Source: Afipia clevelandensis ATCC 49720
GTDB taxonomy: Bacteria; Pseudomonadota; Alphaproteobacteria; Rhizobiales; Xanthobacteraceae
Reading direction: 5' to 3'
DNA: 64,000 nt
NCBI RefSeq assembly: GCF_000336555.1
Contig: NZ_KB375281.1
Location: forward strand, 507,815-571,814
Below, piece by piece: positions 8,986 to 18,117 of the stretch. How positions within the stretch are numbered: the first letter of the stretch is position 1; every line of letters starts with the position of its first letter. The translations under genes and the position numbers were made by a program. The notes under the pieces are model-generated. The model was not told the origin of the DNA, ran no database searches, and saw only the letters and a list, made by a program, of their open reading frames with translations.

Positions 8986-9000
8986 CCCTGACATTCAGGG
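8986..9000 (+). other. Short intercistronic hairpin
   Basis: CCCTGA-CAT-TCAGGG forms a perfect 6-bp stem with a 3-base loop right after the flavoprotein stop. No T-run follows, so it is unlikely to terminate transcription. It may stabilise or partition the message ahead of the highly translated binding-protein gene, whose Shine-Dalgarno AAGGAGG lies 9008-9014. Confidence 0.4.
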
Positions 9001-9023
9001 GACAATCAAGGAGGAACATACCA

Positions 9024-10187
9024 ATGAAGATGACACGCCGTTTAGTTGTGATGGCCGTCGGCTCGACTCTAAGTCTCGCAGCCGCCGCACCGGGCTGGAC
9101 CCAAACGAAAGAAATCCGGATCGGAGCATTGATCGCTGCCTCCGGCCCGACAGCCTTTATTGGCGCGTCGCAAAAGAATGCCTTTGAGATGCTTGTCGAG
9201 CAAATCAATGCTCGCGGCGGAATTGAAGGGCACCAGATCAAGGCTGTTCTCTACGATACCGAAGGGAACAGCACCCTGGCTGCGCAGCAGTTCCAGCGTC
9301 TGGTGCAGTCGGACAATGTTGATGTTGTCATCGGCCCATCCTCGACTGGCGAGAGTTTGGCGCTACGCCCGCTTGCGAACGAGCTGAAGGTCCCACTCAT
9401 CTCCTTTGCAGGAGCGGAGGTCGTCACCAATCCGCCCACACCGTACGTATTCAAGACCCCGCCGACGGACCGCATTGTCGCGGAGCATATACTCGGATTC
9501 ATGAAATACAAAAACATCAAGTCGGTCGGTATACTCTCGTCCGCCGATGGTTTTGGTCAGGCTGGTGCCAGCACGGTCAAGCAGGTGGCTGAACAACTCG
9601 GTGTCAAGGTTGCGGCCGCCGAGGAGTTCGGTCCGCGTGATACGGACATGACGCCTCAACTCCTGAAGATCCGCGGGAGCGGTGCTGAGGCGCTTTTGAT
9701 CTGGAGCGTCAATCCTGGTCCGACTATTATTCTCCGTAACGCCACAGCTATCGGCTTCAACAAGCCAATCTTCAATAGCTATGGTGCAGCGAGCAACCAG
9801 TTGATCCAACAGGCCGGCGCCGCTGCAGAGAAAACGTACGTTTCGTCGATGCGTTTGCTCGCGCCTGACAGCCTGCCAGCTGACGATCCCATGCGCGAGG
9901 TGGTGACGCGCTTGGCTAAGGACTACAAAGAGCGATTCAAGGCTGATGCTACAACGTTCGTCGCGCATCCCTATGATGCAATGGTCCTCGTTGAGAAGGC
10001 TGTGCAGAAGGCTGGCGGCAAGGTCGACCGTGAGGAAATCGCCAAGGCGATTAGGAGCGGGATTAGCTTTCCTGGTGCAAATGGCCTTTTCCGTTTCACT
10101 GAGCAGAACCACAATGGGCTCGACGGCTCGTCTCAATCGATGGTGATGCTTCAAGTACAGGGCGGACGTTTCACTGTAGCGAAGTAA
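9024..10187 (+). CDS. ABC transporter substrate-binding protein (LivK type)
   Basis: This 387-residue periplasmic binding protein of the Peripla_BP_6 (branched-chain amino acid) type has an N-terminal signal peptide (about 1-26, ending near GWTQ). The mature start KEIRIGALIAASGP is typical, and it has GPSSTGESLALRPLANE in the first lobe. A strong Shine-Dalgarno precedes the ATG. It is the first of five genes for a complete LivKHMGF-type importer. In this family many members import aromatic, alicyclic or fatty acids rather than amino acids. The upstream redox genes favour such a ligand. Confidence 0.9.
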   Translation: MKMTRRLVVMAVGSTLSLAAAAPGWTQTKEIRIGALIAASGPTAFIGASQKNAFEMLVEQINARGGIEGHQIKAVLYDTEGNSTLAAQQFQRLVQSDNVDVVIGPSSTGESLALRPLANELKVPLISFAGAEVVTNPPTPYVFKTPPTDRIVAEHILGFMKYKNIKSVGILSSADGFGQAGASTVKQVAEQLGVKVAAAEEFGPRDTDMTPQLLKIRGSGAEALLIWSVNPGPTIILRNATAIGFNKPIFNSYGAASNQLIQQAGAAAEKTYVSSMRLLAPDSLPADDPMREVVTRLAKDYKERFKADATTFVAHPYDAMVLVEKAVQKAGGKVDREEIAKAIRSGISFPGANGLFRFTEQNHNGLDGSSQSMVMLQVQGGRFTVAK

Positions 10188-10211
10188 CCATACGTTAGCC
10201 GAGGACGTTCC

Positions 10212-11087
10212 ATGGATTCCTTTCTACAGATCATCATCAGTGGCGTGGTAGTGGGCTGTATCTACGGCATGGCCGCCCTCGGCTTCACGATCGTCTTCAA
10301 TGCCACAAAGCTCATCAATTTCGCTAATGGTGAGTTTCTCATGCTTGGTGGGGTAATTCTTGCTGGTCTGGCTACGGGGAGCGGCTTCCCGCTCCCCGTA
10401 GCCCTGCTTCTGGCAGTCGGCGCAACTTCTCTTGTCGGGTCCGTTCTACAAGGTCTTATTCTAGACCAAGCGAAGAGCCGCGATCCATTGACGCTGGTCA
10501 TGCTCACCATTGGCGCTGCTCTTGCTCTGAGGGGCATGGCGTCGCTCATCTTTGGACGGGATGTGAACTTCGTGCCTGAATTTGGGGTGATGCCGATCAT
10601 TTTGATCGGCAACGTTTACGTTCCCAGCCAAGGCCTCTGGATCATGCTCGTTCTGGCGGCCGTAAGTCTGGCTCTTTGGTTTCTCTACTCGAAGACGGCA
10701 TTCGGAAAGGCAATGCGTGCTGCCAGTCAGGAGCCAAGAGCAGCCGCCCTGTGCGGTATTGAGCCGAGAACGACAGGCATCATCGCCTTTGCGCTTGCCG
10801 CGGGCATTGGTGGCCTAGCAGGAGCGCTCGTCGCCCCTATAGCGGCGGCGTTCTACGAGAACGGCATTTTCCTTGGTTTAAAGGGATTCGCTGCGGCTGT
10901 CGTCGGCGGGCTGGGTAATCCTCTCGGCGCGGTTGTGGGAGGTCTGCTCATCGGCGTGATCGAGAGTATCTCTGCCGGATATATTTCGTCCGGCTACAAG
11001 GATGCCATCTCGTTCCTCACGTTGATCATAGTACTCATCGTACGGCCTGCAGGCCTGATCGGCCGCGCCGTCGTAACTCGGGTATGA
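10212..11087 (+). CDS. ABC transporter permease (LivH type)
   Basis: This 291-residue inner-membrane protein has many hydrophobic helices. It shows the LivH hallmarks GCIYGMAALGFTIVFNATKLINFANGE near the N-terminus and GLKGFAAAVVGGLGNPLGAVVGGLL near residues 220-245, the loop that contacts the ATPase. It starts 24 bp after the binding-protein gene and is followed within 5 bp by the LivM-type gene. It would form half of the membrane channel of the importer. Confidence 0.92.
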   Translation: MDSFLQIIISGVVVGCIYGMAALGFTIVFNATKLINFANGEFLMLGGVILAGLATGSGFPLPVALLLAVGATSLVGSVLQGLILDQAKSRDPLTLVMLTIGAALALRGMASLIFGRDVNFVPEFGVMPIILIGNVYVPSQGLWIMLVLAAVSLALWFLYSKTAFGKAMRAASQEPRAAALCGIEPRTTGIIAFALAAGIGGLAGALVAPIAAAFYENGIFLGLKGFAAAVVGGLGNPLGAVVGGLLIGVIESISAGYISSGYKDAISFLTLIIVLIVRPAGLIGRAVVTRV

Positions 11088-11091
11088 TCCA

Positions 11092-12051
11092 ATGAAATCT
11101 GTCAACATTGGTCTTCGACGGGATGCCTTTCTGATTTGTGGATTGGCGACTGTGCTTATCCTGGCCGAACTCGTTATCACAAGCCAATTCCACCGCAGCA
11201 TTCTGACGCTCTCCGTAATCTATAGCATTGCTGCGATCGGACTGAGCCTTTTGCTCGGCTATGCTGGCCAAGTGTCAATCGGGCAAGGCGCCTTCATGGG
11301 GTTGGGAGCATATGCGGCCGCCTTCTGTATCCAAAAGATTGGATTGCCGGTCCCTTTGACGATCATCGTCGCAACCTTGCTCTCGGCGACGTTCGGCTAC
11401 TTCTTGGCGCGCCCCATCCTGCGCCTTTCAGGGCATAACCTGGCCCTTGCAACACTTGCTTTAGGCGCGGTCTTTTTCGTCTTCGCCTCGCAATGGCGGG
11501 AGGTCACTGGCGGCTTGGATCCCGGCATTATCGACTTGCCGTCCTTGGAAATTGGAGGTTTTACGCACGGTCGCGTTGTCCTCTGGCTTGCCGAAACTTT
11601 CCTGGTCGTGTGTGCCGCGTTGGCGGTGACGGTCGTTGGCGGACGCTTCGGACGAGCGTTGAAGACGTTGAGAACGTCTGAAGTCGTGGCCGCATGCATG
11701 GGTATCGACGTTGCTCGAACGAAGGCTGCCGTATTTGCGATTGCCGCCGGCTTCGCGGGGCTGTCTGGCTGCCTGTTTGCCCTGTACCTTCGATCGTTCA
11801 ATGCCGGGGCATTTGGCGTTGGTCTGTCGATCGAGCTCCTGATGATGGTCATCATAGGATCCCTTTCGACAATCTGGGGCGCCATTTTCGGCGCCTTTGC
11901 CATTGTCCTCCTCCCGAACCTGCTCGAGGGATTCGATCACGCCAAGCACCTGATCTACGGACTGACAATGGTCGGGATCATGATGTTTGCCCCCAACGGT
12001 CTTGGTGAGGCCATTGCTCGGCTTCTACTGCGCCGCAGGAGGTCTGCATGA
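11092..12051 (+). CDS. ABC transporter permease (LivM type)
   Basis: This 319-residue membrane protein is of the LivM family. SLLLGYAGQVSIGQGAFMGLGAY, near residue 50, is the family signature, and the EAA-like loop reads SIELLMMVIIGSLSTIWGAIFGA. It pairs with the preceding LivH-type permease. The stop overlaps the next gene's ATG (ATGA at 12048-12051), indicating coupled translation with the ATPase. Confidence 0.92.
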   Translation: MKSVNIGLRRDAFLICGLATVLILAELVITSQFHRSILTLSVIYSIAAIGLSLLLGYAGQVSIGQGAFMGLGAYAAAFCIQKIGLPVPLTIIVATLLSATFGYFLARPILRLSGHNLALATLALGAVFFVFASQWREVTGGLDPGIIDLPSLEIGGFTHGRVVLWLAETFLVVCAALAVTVVGGRFGRALKTLRTSEVVAACMGIDVARTKAAVFAIAAGFAGLSGCLFALYLRSFNAGAFGVGLSIELLMMVIIGSLSTIWGAIFGAFAIVLLPNLLEGFDHAKHLIYGLTMVGIMMFAPNGLGEAIARLLLRRRRSA

Positions 12052-12839
12052 AGGTCACTCCAGTTCTGTCCACGAACGGCCTCTGTAAGCAGTTTGGCGG
12101 CGTCGCTGCAGTCTCCGGCGTCGGCCTAAACCTTCTGCCAGGCACCGTGACCGCTCTGATCGGACCAAACGGCGCGGGGAAGACGACGCTGATCAATCTG
12201 CTGACCGGCGTGCTTCGGCCCGACGGAGGCACGATCACCCTCAAGGGAGAGGAGATTACGAGAGCGCCGATACACACCCGGGCCCGTCTCGGGATGGCGC
12301 GAACCTACCAGACCCCGCAGATGATTCACAGCTTGTCGGCGATGGCCAACGTCATGGCCGGCGCGTATCGCTTCGGGGTCGGCGGCTTGTTCAAATCGAT
12401 CCTCCGGCCATGGACGGTCGCCATTGAGAACGAAGCCTTGGCCGAACGTGCGGCAATGGCTCTGCGCCAGGCTGATGTGCCGGAGAAATGGTGGGATCGC
12501 TCCGCGTTGGAGCTTCCTTACGGAATTCAACGTCGTGTCGAAATCGCACGGGCGCTGGCCCAGGATCCTGAGGTCCTGCTCCTTGACGAACCGGCAGCTG
12601 GCTTGAACCCTAGCGAAACAACAGAACTCGCTGCATTGTTGCAATCGATTGCTCGCGACGGCCGCGCCGTTCTGCTTGTGGAGCACGATATGCCAATGGT
12701 GATGTCGATCTCATCCCACATCGTTGTGGTGAACTTTGGCAAAAAGATCGCGGATGGGAGCCCAGCCGAGATTTCGTCAAACCCGGACGTAATTGCCGCT
12801 TATCTCGGAACCGACGCGGATCACGTTGAGGAGTGTTAG
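12048..12839 (+). CDS. ABC transporter ATP-binding protein (LivG type)
   Basis: This 263-residue ATPase has Walker A GPNGAGKTT (39-47), the LivG-type signature LPYGIQRRVEIARAL in place of LSGGQ, and Walker B VLLLDEPAAGLNPSE. It then has the switch histidine in VEHDM and the LivG tail with VVVNFGKKIADG. It powers the LivHM channel together with the following LivF-type ATPase. Both its ends abut or overlap neighbouring genes of the operon. Confidence 0.93.
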   Translation: MKVTPVLSTNGLCKQFGGVAAVSGVGLNLLPGTVTALIGPNGAGKTTLINLLTGVLRPDGGTITLKGEEITRAPIHTRARLGMARTYQTPQMIHSLSAMANVMAGAYRFGVGGLFKSILRPWTVAIENEALAERAAMALRQADVPEKWWDRSALELPYGIQRRVEIARALAQDPEVLLLDEPAAGLNPSETTELAALLQSIARDGRAVLLVEHDMPMVMSISSHIVVVNFGKKIADGSPAEISSNPDVIAAYLGTDADHVEEC

Positions 12840-13586
12840 ATGATCAAGCCGTTGCTCCTCGTAAAAAACCTATCTGCGGGATATGGAACGGTTGAGGTTC
12901 TTCATGGTCTATCGCTTGCGGTCGGCCGTGGTGAGATCGTCGCTCTTGTTGGCGCAAACGGCGCTGGGAAGTCGACGCTCCTGAACACGATTTCAGGCTT
13001 CGTGAAAGCTCGATCAGGAGAAATCAACTTCAACGCGCAGCCGATCGTGGGACAACGGCCGGCCTCAATCTCCAGAGCTGGGCTGTCGCATGTGCCGGAG
13101 GGGCGGCGTGTGTTCGCTGAACTGAGCGTCGACGACAACCTCCATCTCGGAGGGTATGGCCGCCCCCGCGCCCAGGTTGAAGAAAGACTGCAGCGAATGA
13201 GGCACCTATTTCCTCGGCTTGCGGAGCGCCGCTGGCAGGCTGCGGGGACGATGTCAGGAGGCGAGCAGCAAATGCTCGCGATCGGCCGTGCCATCGCATC
13301 AGGACCAAGCTTGCTCATGATGGATGAGCCCTCAATGGGTCTGGCACCACTGGTGGTCGCGGAGGTTTTCCGGTTGATCGGTCGCTTACGGGATGAATTT
13401 GGAATGGGAATCCTTCTCGTTGAACAGAATGCTCGTGCGGCGCTGCGCATCGCGGATCGTGCATACGTTCTCTCCCTCGGCAGGGTCGAACTTGAGGGAA
13501 CAGGGACGGAATTGCTGAATGATCCCGCAGTCACCGAAGCCTTCCTCGGTGGTGCAAGTCACGTATCTCCCCTCCGTCGCCCATAA
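12840..13586 (+). CDS. ABC transporter ATP-binding protein (LivF type)
   Basis: This 248-residue ATPase has Walker A GANGAGKST (38-46), SHVPEGRRVF, signature MSGGEQQMLAIGRAI and Walker B LLMMDEPSMGLAP, all typical of LivF. It begins immediately after the LivG-type stop and ends the seven-gene operon that starts at 6469. Beyond it lie about 400 bp of decayed DNA. Confidence 0.93.
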   Translation: MIKPLLLVKNLSAGYGTVEVLHGLSLAVGRGEIVALVGANGAGKSTLLNTISGFVKARSGEINFNAQPIVGQRPASISRAGLSHVPEGRRVFAELSVDDNLHLGGYGRPRAQVEERLQRMRHLFPRLAERRWQAAGTMSGGEQQMLAIGRAIASGPSLLMMDEPSMGLAPLVVAEVFRLIGRLRDEFGMGILLVEQNARAALRIADRAYVLSLGRVELEGTGTELLNDPAVTEAFLGGASHVSPLRRP

Positions 13587-13615
13587 GCTCGGTTGATGCT
13601 GAAGGATCAACAACA

Positions 13616-13736
13616 ATGAGCCGATATTATCAATCACTCATCATGCCGTATCGTGCCTCCCCCCGACCAGTGGAGTGTGCATCCCGTCCGTCATCCTGTC
13701 GTGGTTGTCGGAGCCGGACCAGTGGTTGTAATGTAA
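13616..13736 (+). pseudogene. Possible relic of an FAD monooxygenase N-terminus
   Basis: An ATG-led frame reads MSRYYQSLIMPYR. A one-frame shift then continues PPPDQWSVHPVRHPVVVVGAGP before a stop. This combination resembles the N-terminus of FAD-dependent aromatic-ring monooxygenases, whose FAD motif begins VVVGAGPVGL. Only about 40 codons remain and a frameshift must be assumed, so the assignment is tentative. Confidence 0.3.
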
Positions 13737-13841
13737 GCGCACTTATGAGACACCTCGGCGTTCTGGGTTTTCTGGCCTTTGATATTCTGGACCGGAATTT
13801 CTTCATCCTCATCGTGCAGATCGAGCAATTGCGTGGGGGTG

Positions 13842-13946
13842 ATGGCCTATGCGATGATGGGTGGCATCATCGTCGGTCCGGTTCTCACCCTGCTGTCCTT
13901 GCCCGCGCTCTACGTGGCTTGGTTCCGCATCGCCACAATCCGCATC
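13842..13946 (+). pseudogene. C-terminal scrap of an RND efflux permease
   Basis: The frame reads MAYAMMGGIIVGPVLTLLSLPALYVAWFRI, which matches the last transmembrane helix of AcrB/HAE1-type RND efflux permeases. The rest of such a protein (about 1000 residues) is absent. It lies between the two Liv-type transport clusters and, with the neighbouring flavoprotein scrap, marks a deletion or recombination scar. Confidence 0.55.
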
Positions 13947-13994
13947 AACCTGACCGGCAACGTTGGTAAATCGACGCTGCCGGCCAGAGGCAAT

Positions 13995-15248
13995 TTATTT
14001 TTGTGATTCAGACTTTGCGTAATCCGCTGATTGTTCTTTTACGACGCTCCAGACGTCGTCTTGAAAGCCTGCTATCCAGTCAGTTTGCGGTACCCATTTG
14101 CTGCCGTCCCACATCTCAATACGGGTTTTTCCGCCGCCCCCATGATCTTCGGCCGTGACCGTGATAGGAGCGATCAAGCCGTTAGCATCGTAATTCTTCA
14201 GACTCTCAAGACCAATCCTAATTTTGTCGGGTGTGAGCGGCCAGCCGTTATTCTTGATCGCGAGGCGGGCGCCTTCGAATGCGATCGAGTAGATCGCAAG
14301 GCCGGTGTTGTAATAGACGTCCTCGGTGAATTTGCGGTCACCATTGCCTTTTCCCTTGTCGTAAAGCTCTTTGATAATCTGCTGAACCAGTGGTTGATTT
14401 GAACCGCCGGCAACGTTGGTGCCGCGTTTCAATCCCTTGGCAACATCAGGTCCAATATTCTTTATATCGACTTCGTTGAGCCAGTTAACGGCTATATATT
14501 TTTCAATCGGGATCCCATTGCGCTTCATCTCGCGCGACGCGATCACATGCATGTTCGACAGGCTCCAACTGATGATCCAGTCAGGGTTAAAGCGGCGCAT
14601 TTGCGTCCATGCCGACGCCTGATCGTTGCCGGGCAGTGGATACGGAAACAGCTGCAGATCAAAACCTTCCTTAGCCGCCAGCGTCTTGATGATGCCAAGT
14701 GGCTCCTGTCCGAAAGGGTAATCAACGTAAAGGAATGCGACTTTAACGCCTTTCAACTTACCGCCGGATTTCTGCTTGATGTACTCGATGTCGTTGGCGG
14801 CCTGACCCCAATAGGTTGGACCGACCGGGAACACCCATTTGAACACGTTGCCGTCAACCGCGTCCCCGCGGCCGACTAGTGATTGGATTAGGATGTTGCC
14901 ATCCTTCATAATGCGCGGAAGGATGGCGCGCGACACGGGAGTCGACAAGGTGTCGAACACCATCACACCTTCACGCTTTAGCCGCTCATAGCATTCGATA
15001 CCGCGCTGAGGCTCGTTGCCATGATCCTGGACGATAATTTCGATCGGATGGCCTTCAAGTCCGCCCTTCAAATTTAGCAGGTCGGCATAGTCTTTGGCGG
15101 CCTGAGCGATCTGCGGAGTGACGAACGTATAGGCCTTGGAAAGATCGTAGCAGAGCCCGAAACGCACCGGATCGGCAGCTGCCGCGGGCAAGATACTGAG
15201 CGCCGTCCATGCCAGACCGGCAATGATAGAAAGTTGCTTCATTTTCAT
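13995..15248 (-). CDS. ABC transporter substrate-binding protein (Peripla_BP_6)
   Basis: This 417-residue secreted protein has a signal peptide (about 1-25, ending AAAA-DPVRFG) and the periplasmic-binding fold of branched-chain amino acid type (YPFGQEPLGIIKTLAAKEGFD). It is larger than LivK and closest in style to binding proteins found next to acyl-CoA ligases in rhizobia and Rhodopseudomonas. It is the last gene of the minus-strand operon livG-ligase-livH-livM-livF-livK. The ligand is probably a carboxylic acid handled by the embedded ligase. Confidence 0.88.
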   Translation of the reverse strand: MKMKQLSIIAGLAWTALSILPAAAADPVRFGLCYDLSKAYTFVTPQIAQAAKDYADLLNLKGGLEGHPIEIIVQDHGNEPQRGIECYERLKREGVMVFDTLSTPVSRAILPRIMKDGNILIQSLVGRGDAVDGNVFKWVFPVGPTYWGQAANDIEYIKQKSGGKLKGVKVAFLYVDYPFGQEPLGIIKTLAAKEGFDLQLFPYPLPGNDQASAWTQMRRFNPDWIISWSLSNMHVIASREMKRNGIPIEKYIAVNWLNEVDIKNIGPDVAKGLKRGTNVAGGSNQPLVQQIIKELYDKGKGNGDRKFTEDVYYNTGLAIYSIAFEGARLAIKNNGWPLTPDKIRIGLESLKNYDANGLIAPITVTAEDHGGGGKTRIEMWDGSKWVPQTDWIAGFQDDVWSVVKEQSADYAKSESQK

Positions 15249-15326
15249 TTTAGGTTCTCCCTTGATTGAGCTAGGTTGTCATCAACTGTCGTTAAATTCT
15301 TTTGTCGCGAGCACCTTTTTTATTGC

Positions 15327-16142
15327 TTAGGTCAGCCAGCGCTTCCTTCGCCTGTAATGTTTGATGTCATGGAAATTCTGGCCTTTCGTTCCTCCCAGAT
15401 AAAATTCCTGGATGTCCGGGTTTTTCTTCAATGCATCTGCCGTATCGTGCATCACGATGCGGCCACTCTCGATTAAATAGCCGTGGGAGACGATCTCTAG
15501 CGCTGCGACCGCGTTTTGCTCCACCAAGAGAACCGATAATCCTTCGTCCCGGTTGATCTGGCGGATAATCTGGAAAATTTCCGCCACCAAGAATGGCGCA
15601 AGGCCGAGACTTGGTTCATCCAACATCAAGAGTTTAGGTTGGGTCATCAAGGCGCGCCCAATCGCGAGCATTTGCTGTTCGCCGCCGGAGAGATAACCAG
15701 ACGAAACGGCACGGCGTTCGTAAAGGCGAGGGAAATAACCGTAAACTCGGTCTTTGTTGCGGGCGACATCGTGACGGCTGCGCACCGCAGACGCGGCGAT
15801 TAGATTTTCATCGGGTGTGAGATGCTCGAACACCCGTCGCCCCTCAAGCACATGGGCAATTCCTAGCTTGACCCGGTCCTGCGGCGGTAGCTCGCTTATG
15901 CTGCGGCCCAGAAAGTGTAACTCACCTCGCCTGACTTCACCGCGTTCGGCGACCAACAGGCCGCTTATCGATTTCAGCGTCGTGCTCTTGCCAGAGCCGT
16001 TGGCGCCCAGCAGCGCCACCATTCCGCCCACGGGAACGTCGAGCGACACGCCCTTAATCGCGAGCGAAACGTGGTCGTACACCACCTCGATATTATTCAG
16101 CGATAACGCGTTTTCATCGGTGCGCGCGTTCATGGCATCCAT
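15327..16142 (-). CDS. ABC transporter ATP-binding protein (LivF type)
   Basis: This 271-residue ATPase has Walker A GANGSGKST (46-54), AHVLEGRRVFEHL, signature LSGGEQQMLAIGRAL and Walker B LLMLDEPSLGLAP. It lies 6 bp after the LivM-type permease and 78 bp before the binding protein. It is the second ATPase of the importer whose LivG-type partner opens the operon at 20842. Confidence 0.92.
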   Translation of the reverse strand: MDAMNARTDENALSLNNIEVVYDHVSLAIKGVSLDVPVGGMVALLGANGSGKSTTLKSISGLLVAERGEVRRGELHFLGRSISELPPQDRVKLGIAHVLEGRRVFEHLTPDENLIAASAVRSRHDVARNKDRVYGYFPRLYERRAVSSGYLSGGEQQMLAIGRALMTQPKLLMLDEPSLGLAPFLVAEIFQIIRQINRDEGLSVLLVEQNAVAALEIVSHGYLIESGRIVMHDTADALKKNPDIQEFYLGGTKGQNFHDIKHYRRRKRWLT

Positions 16143-16148
16143 CTTCCA

Positions 16149-17222
16149 CTATTTCTTGACGTAGCCGAAAGGCCAGACCAGAAGGTAGTCGCGTATGTTG
16201 TTGTAGATTTTCCCCAACCCCAACGGCTCGACCAGTAGAAAGCCGATGATCAGTGCGCCATAGAGCGCTTGGGGAAGATGAGCCAGCGTCTCTATGCCGA
16301 GCGAAAATCCAAACTTTGCCGCCGCCCATGAAATGAAGGTGTTCATGGCGCCCGGCATCAACAGAATGAACGCGGCGCCAAAATAGCTACCAATGATGCT
16401 GCCGAGCCCCCCCACAATCACCATGGCCAACGCCTGGATTGAGACATCGACGGAAAACTGCTCCGGCGTGACGGCATGGTAGAAGGTGCCGATAAGTATC
16501 GCACCGCTTACGCCGCCGATGAACGACGACGTCGCGAACGCCACCAGCTTGAAATAGAAACTGTTCACGCCGATCACAGCAGCGGCGTAGTCTTTTTCCC
16601 GAACCGCGATAAGTGCACGGCCAAGCGCGGTGCGGTTGAGATTGAGCATGAAGGACGTCACCATGACGCACCAGACCAAGGCGATATAGTATAATCCGCC
16701 ATCGGAGGTGATCGGCCAGCCCAAGAGCCGAATGTCTGGAGCCTGCAAAGTCGCCTGAGTGCCGCCGCTGATCGCCGGGACGTGCGAGATGGTCCAATCC
16801 ATGACGAACTGCAAGGCGAGGGTGCTCAGCGCCAGATAGAGTCCCTTCACGCGCAACGCGGCAAAAGCAAAGCCAACACCAATGATCGCGGCCATCAGTC
16901 CGCCTAGAACTACGGCAATTTCCCAGGGAACGCCGGCCCGTGTTGCATGAACTGCCGCATAAGCGCCAATACCCATCACCGCGGCGTAGCCGAGATGGAA
17001 TTGTCCGGCCCATCCGAGAATCAGATTGAGGCCCAGGGCGCCTGCGGTCCATACCAACCAGGGCAGTAGATAACTACTGAGATAAAGCGAATTCAGATAA
17101 AGCGGCGCAGTGAAACCGAATAACAGCAAGATCCCAATCATCCAACGGTCGGCATTGATCGGAAACAATGCCCGGTCGGCGGAGTAGTCCGTATGAAAGA
17201 TACCGGCCTGCCGGAACAGCAT
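16149..17222 (-). CDS. ABC transporter permease (LivM type)
   Basis: This 357-residue membrane protein has the LivM signature LNLILGWAGQFHLGYAAVMGIGAY and a C-terminal coupling loop around QALAMVIVGGLGSIIGSYFGAAF. A hydrophilic N-terminal extension of about 25 residues precedes the first helix. It starts 4 bp after the LivH-type gene. With that protein it forms the channel of the second importer. Confidence 0.92.
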   Translation of the reverse strand: MLFRQAGIFHTDYSADRALFPINADRWMIGILLLFGFTAPLYLNSLYLSSYLLPWLVWTAGALGLNLILGWAGQFHLGYAAVMGIGAYAAVHATRAGVPWEIAVVLGGLMAAIIGVGFAFAALRVKGLYLALSTLALQFVMDWTISHVPAISGGTQATLQAPDIRLLGWPITSDGGLYYIALVWCVMVTSFMLNLNRTALGRALIAVREKDYAAAVIGVNSFYFKLVAFATSSFIGGVSGAILIGTFYHAVTPEQFSVDVSIQALAMVIVGGLGSIIGSYFGAAFILLMPGAMNTFISWAAAKFGFSLGIETLAHLPQALYGALIIGFLLVEPLGLGKIYNNIRDYLLVWPFGYVKK

Positions 17223-17226
17223 GTGC

Positions 17227-18114
17227 TCAAATCCTCTCGATGTCGTGACGCCCGAACAAGCCGTGCGGTCGAACCAGAATGGTCAGTATCAACATCGCGG
17301 CGTCGACGAGTTCGCGGCTGGCTCCGCCCAGCAGCGGATCGAGATAGCTGGATGCGACGCCTTCCACCACACCGAGCAGTATGCCGGCGAGCAATGCACC
17401 GCCGATGCTGTCTAGTCCGCCAAGAACGGCGACGGTCACTCCCTTAAGAAGCAATTGCGCCAGCGACTGGTCGACGCCCTGCACCGATCCCCACAGCACG
17501 CCGGCGACAGTTGCCACCACTGCAGCCATCGCCCAAGACAACGCCACGCCGCGTTCGACGGAAATTCCGACCGACCATGCTGCGGTGTAGTCGTCGGAAA
17601 TGGCGCGCAACACCACGCCCATCCGGGTGCGAAAGAAAAGCACGAACAGGCCGAACATGACGACCGCAACGGCGGCACCGATCGCATAGGCCCGATTGAT
17701 CAGCATTGGGCCTATGAACAGCGGAGCATCGCTGATGCCGAGTGGCATCGGCCGTCCGGTACCGCCCGAGATGGTCATGGAGCCGGCACGGAGGAATATT
17801 TCCAGACCCAGCGTCATCATGAGGATCATGACGATTGGTCGGCCGGCAAGCCGGCGCAGCGCGATCCGCTCGATCCCCATGCCGACGCCGAACATCGTCA
17901 CGACCCCGAGCGCGATCGCAAGCCAAATCGGCGCGCCGGCATTGTTGGCAAATGCCAACACCACATAGGCACCCACCATCGTCATAGCGCCCTGCGCCAG
18001 ATTGGGCACCGAGGAGGATTTGTAGATCAGCACGATGCCCATCGCGACCAGCGAATACATTAGGCCGACGAGGGCGCCATTGACGGCGGATTCGGACAGC
18101 AACTCCCAATCCAT
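17227..18114 (-). CDS. ABC transporter permease (LivH type)
   Basis: This 295-residue membrane protein has the LivH signature GLMYSLVAMGIVLIYKSSSVPNLAQGA near the N-terminus and the coupling loop LLLKGVTVAVLGGLDSIGGALLAG. It begins 3 bp after the embedded acyl-CoA synthetase gene. The SSVPNLAQG variation of the usual INFAHG motif is shared by family members that sit next to CoA ligases, which fits a non-amino-acid substrate. Confidence 0.92.
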   Translation of the reverse strand: MDWELLSESAVNGALVGLMYSLVAMGIVLIYKSSSVPNLAQGAMTMVGAYVVLAFANNAGAPIWLAIALGVVTMFGVGMGIERIALRRLAGRPIVMILMMTLGLEIFLRAGSMTISGGTGRPMPLGISDAPLFIGPMLINRAYAIGAAVAVVMFGLFVLFFRTRMGVVLRAISDDYTAAWSVGISVERGVALSWAMAAVVATVAGVLWGSVQGVDQSLAQLLLKGVTVAVLGGLDSIGGALLAGILLGVVEGVASSYLDPLLGGASRELVDAAMLILTILVRPHGLFGRHDIERI

Positions 18115-18117
18115 CGG

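Noticed and set aside
8986-9000. Intrinsic terminator after the KstD-like gene
   Set aside because: The stem is only 6 bp, no T-run follows, and the next gene on the same strand starts within 40 bp with a strong ribosome-binding site.
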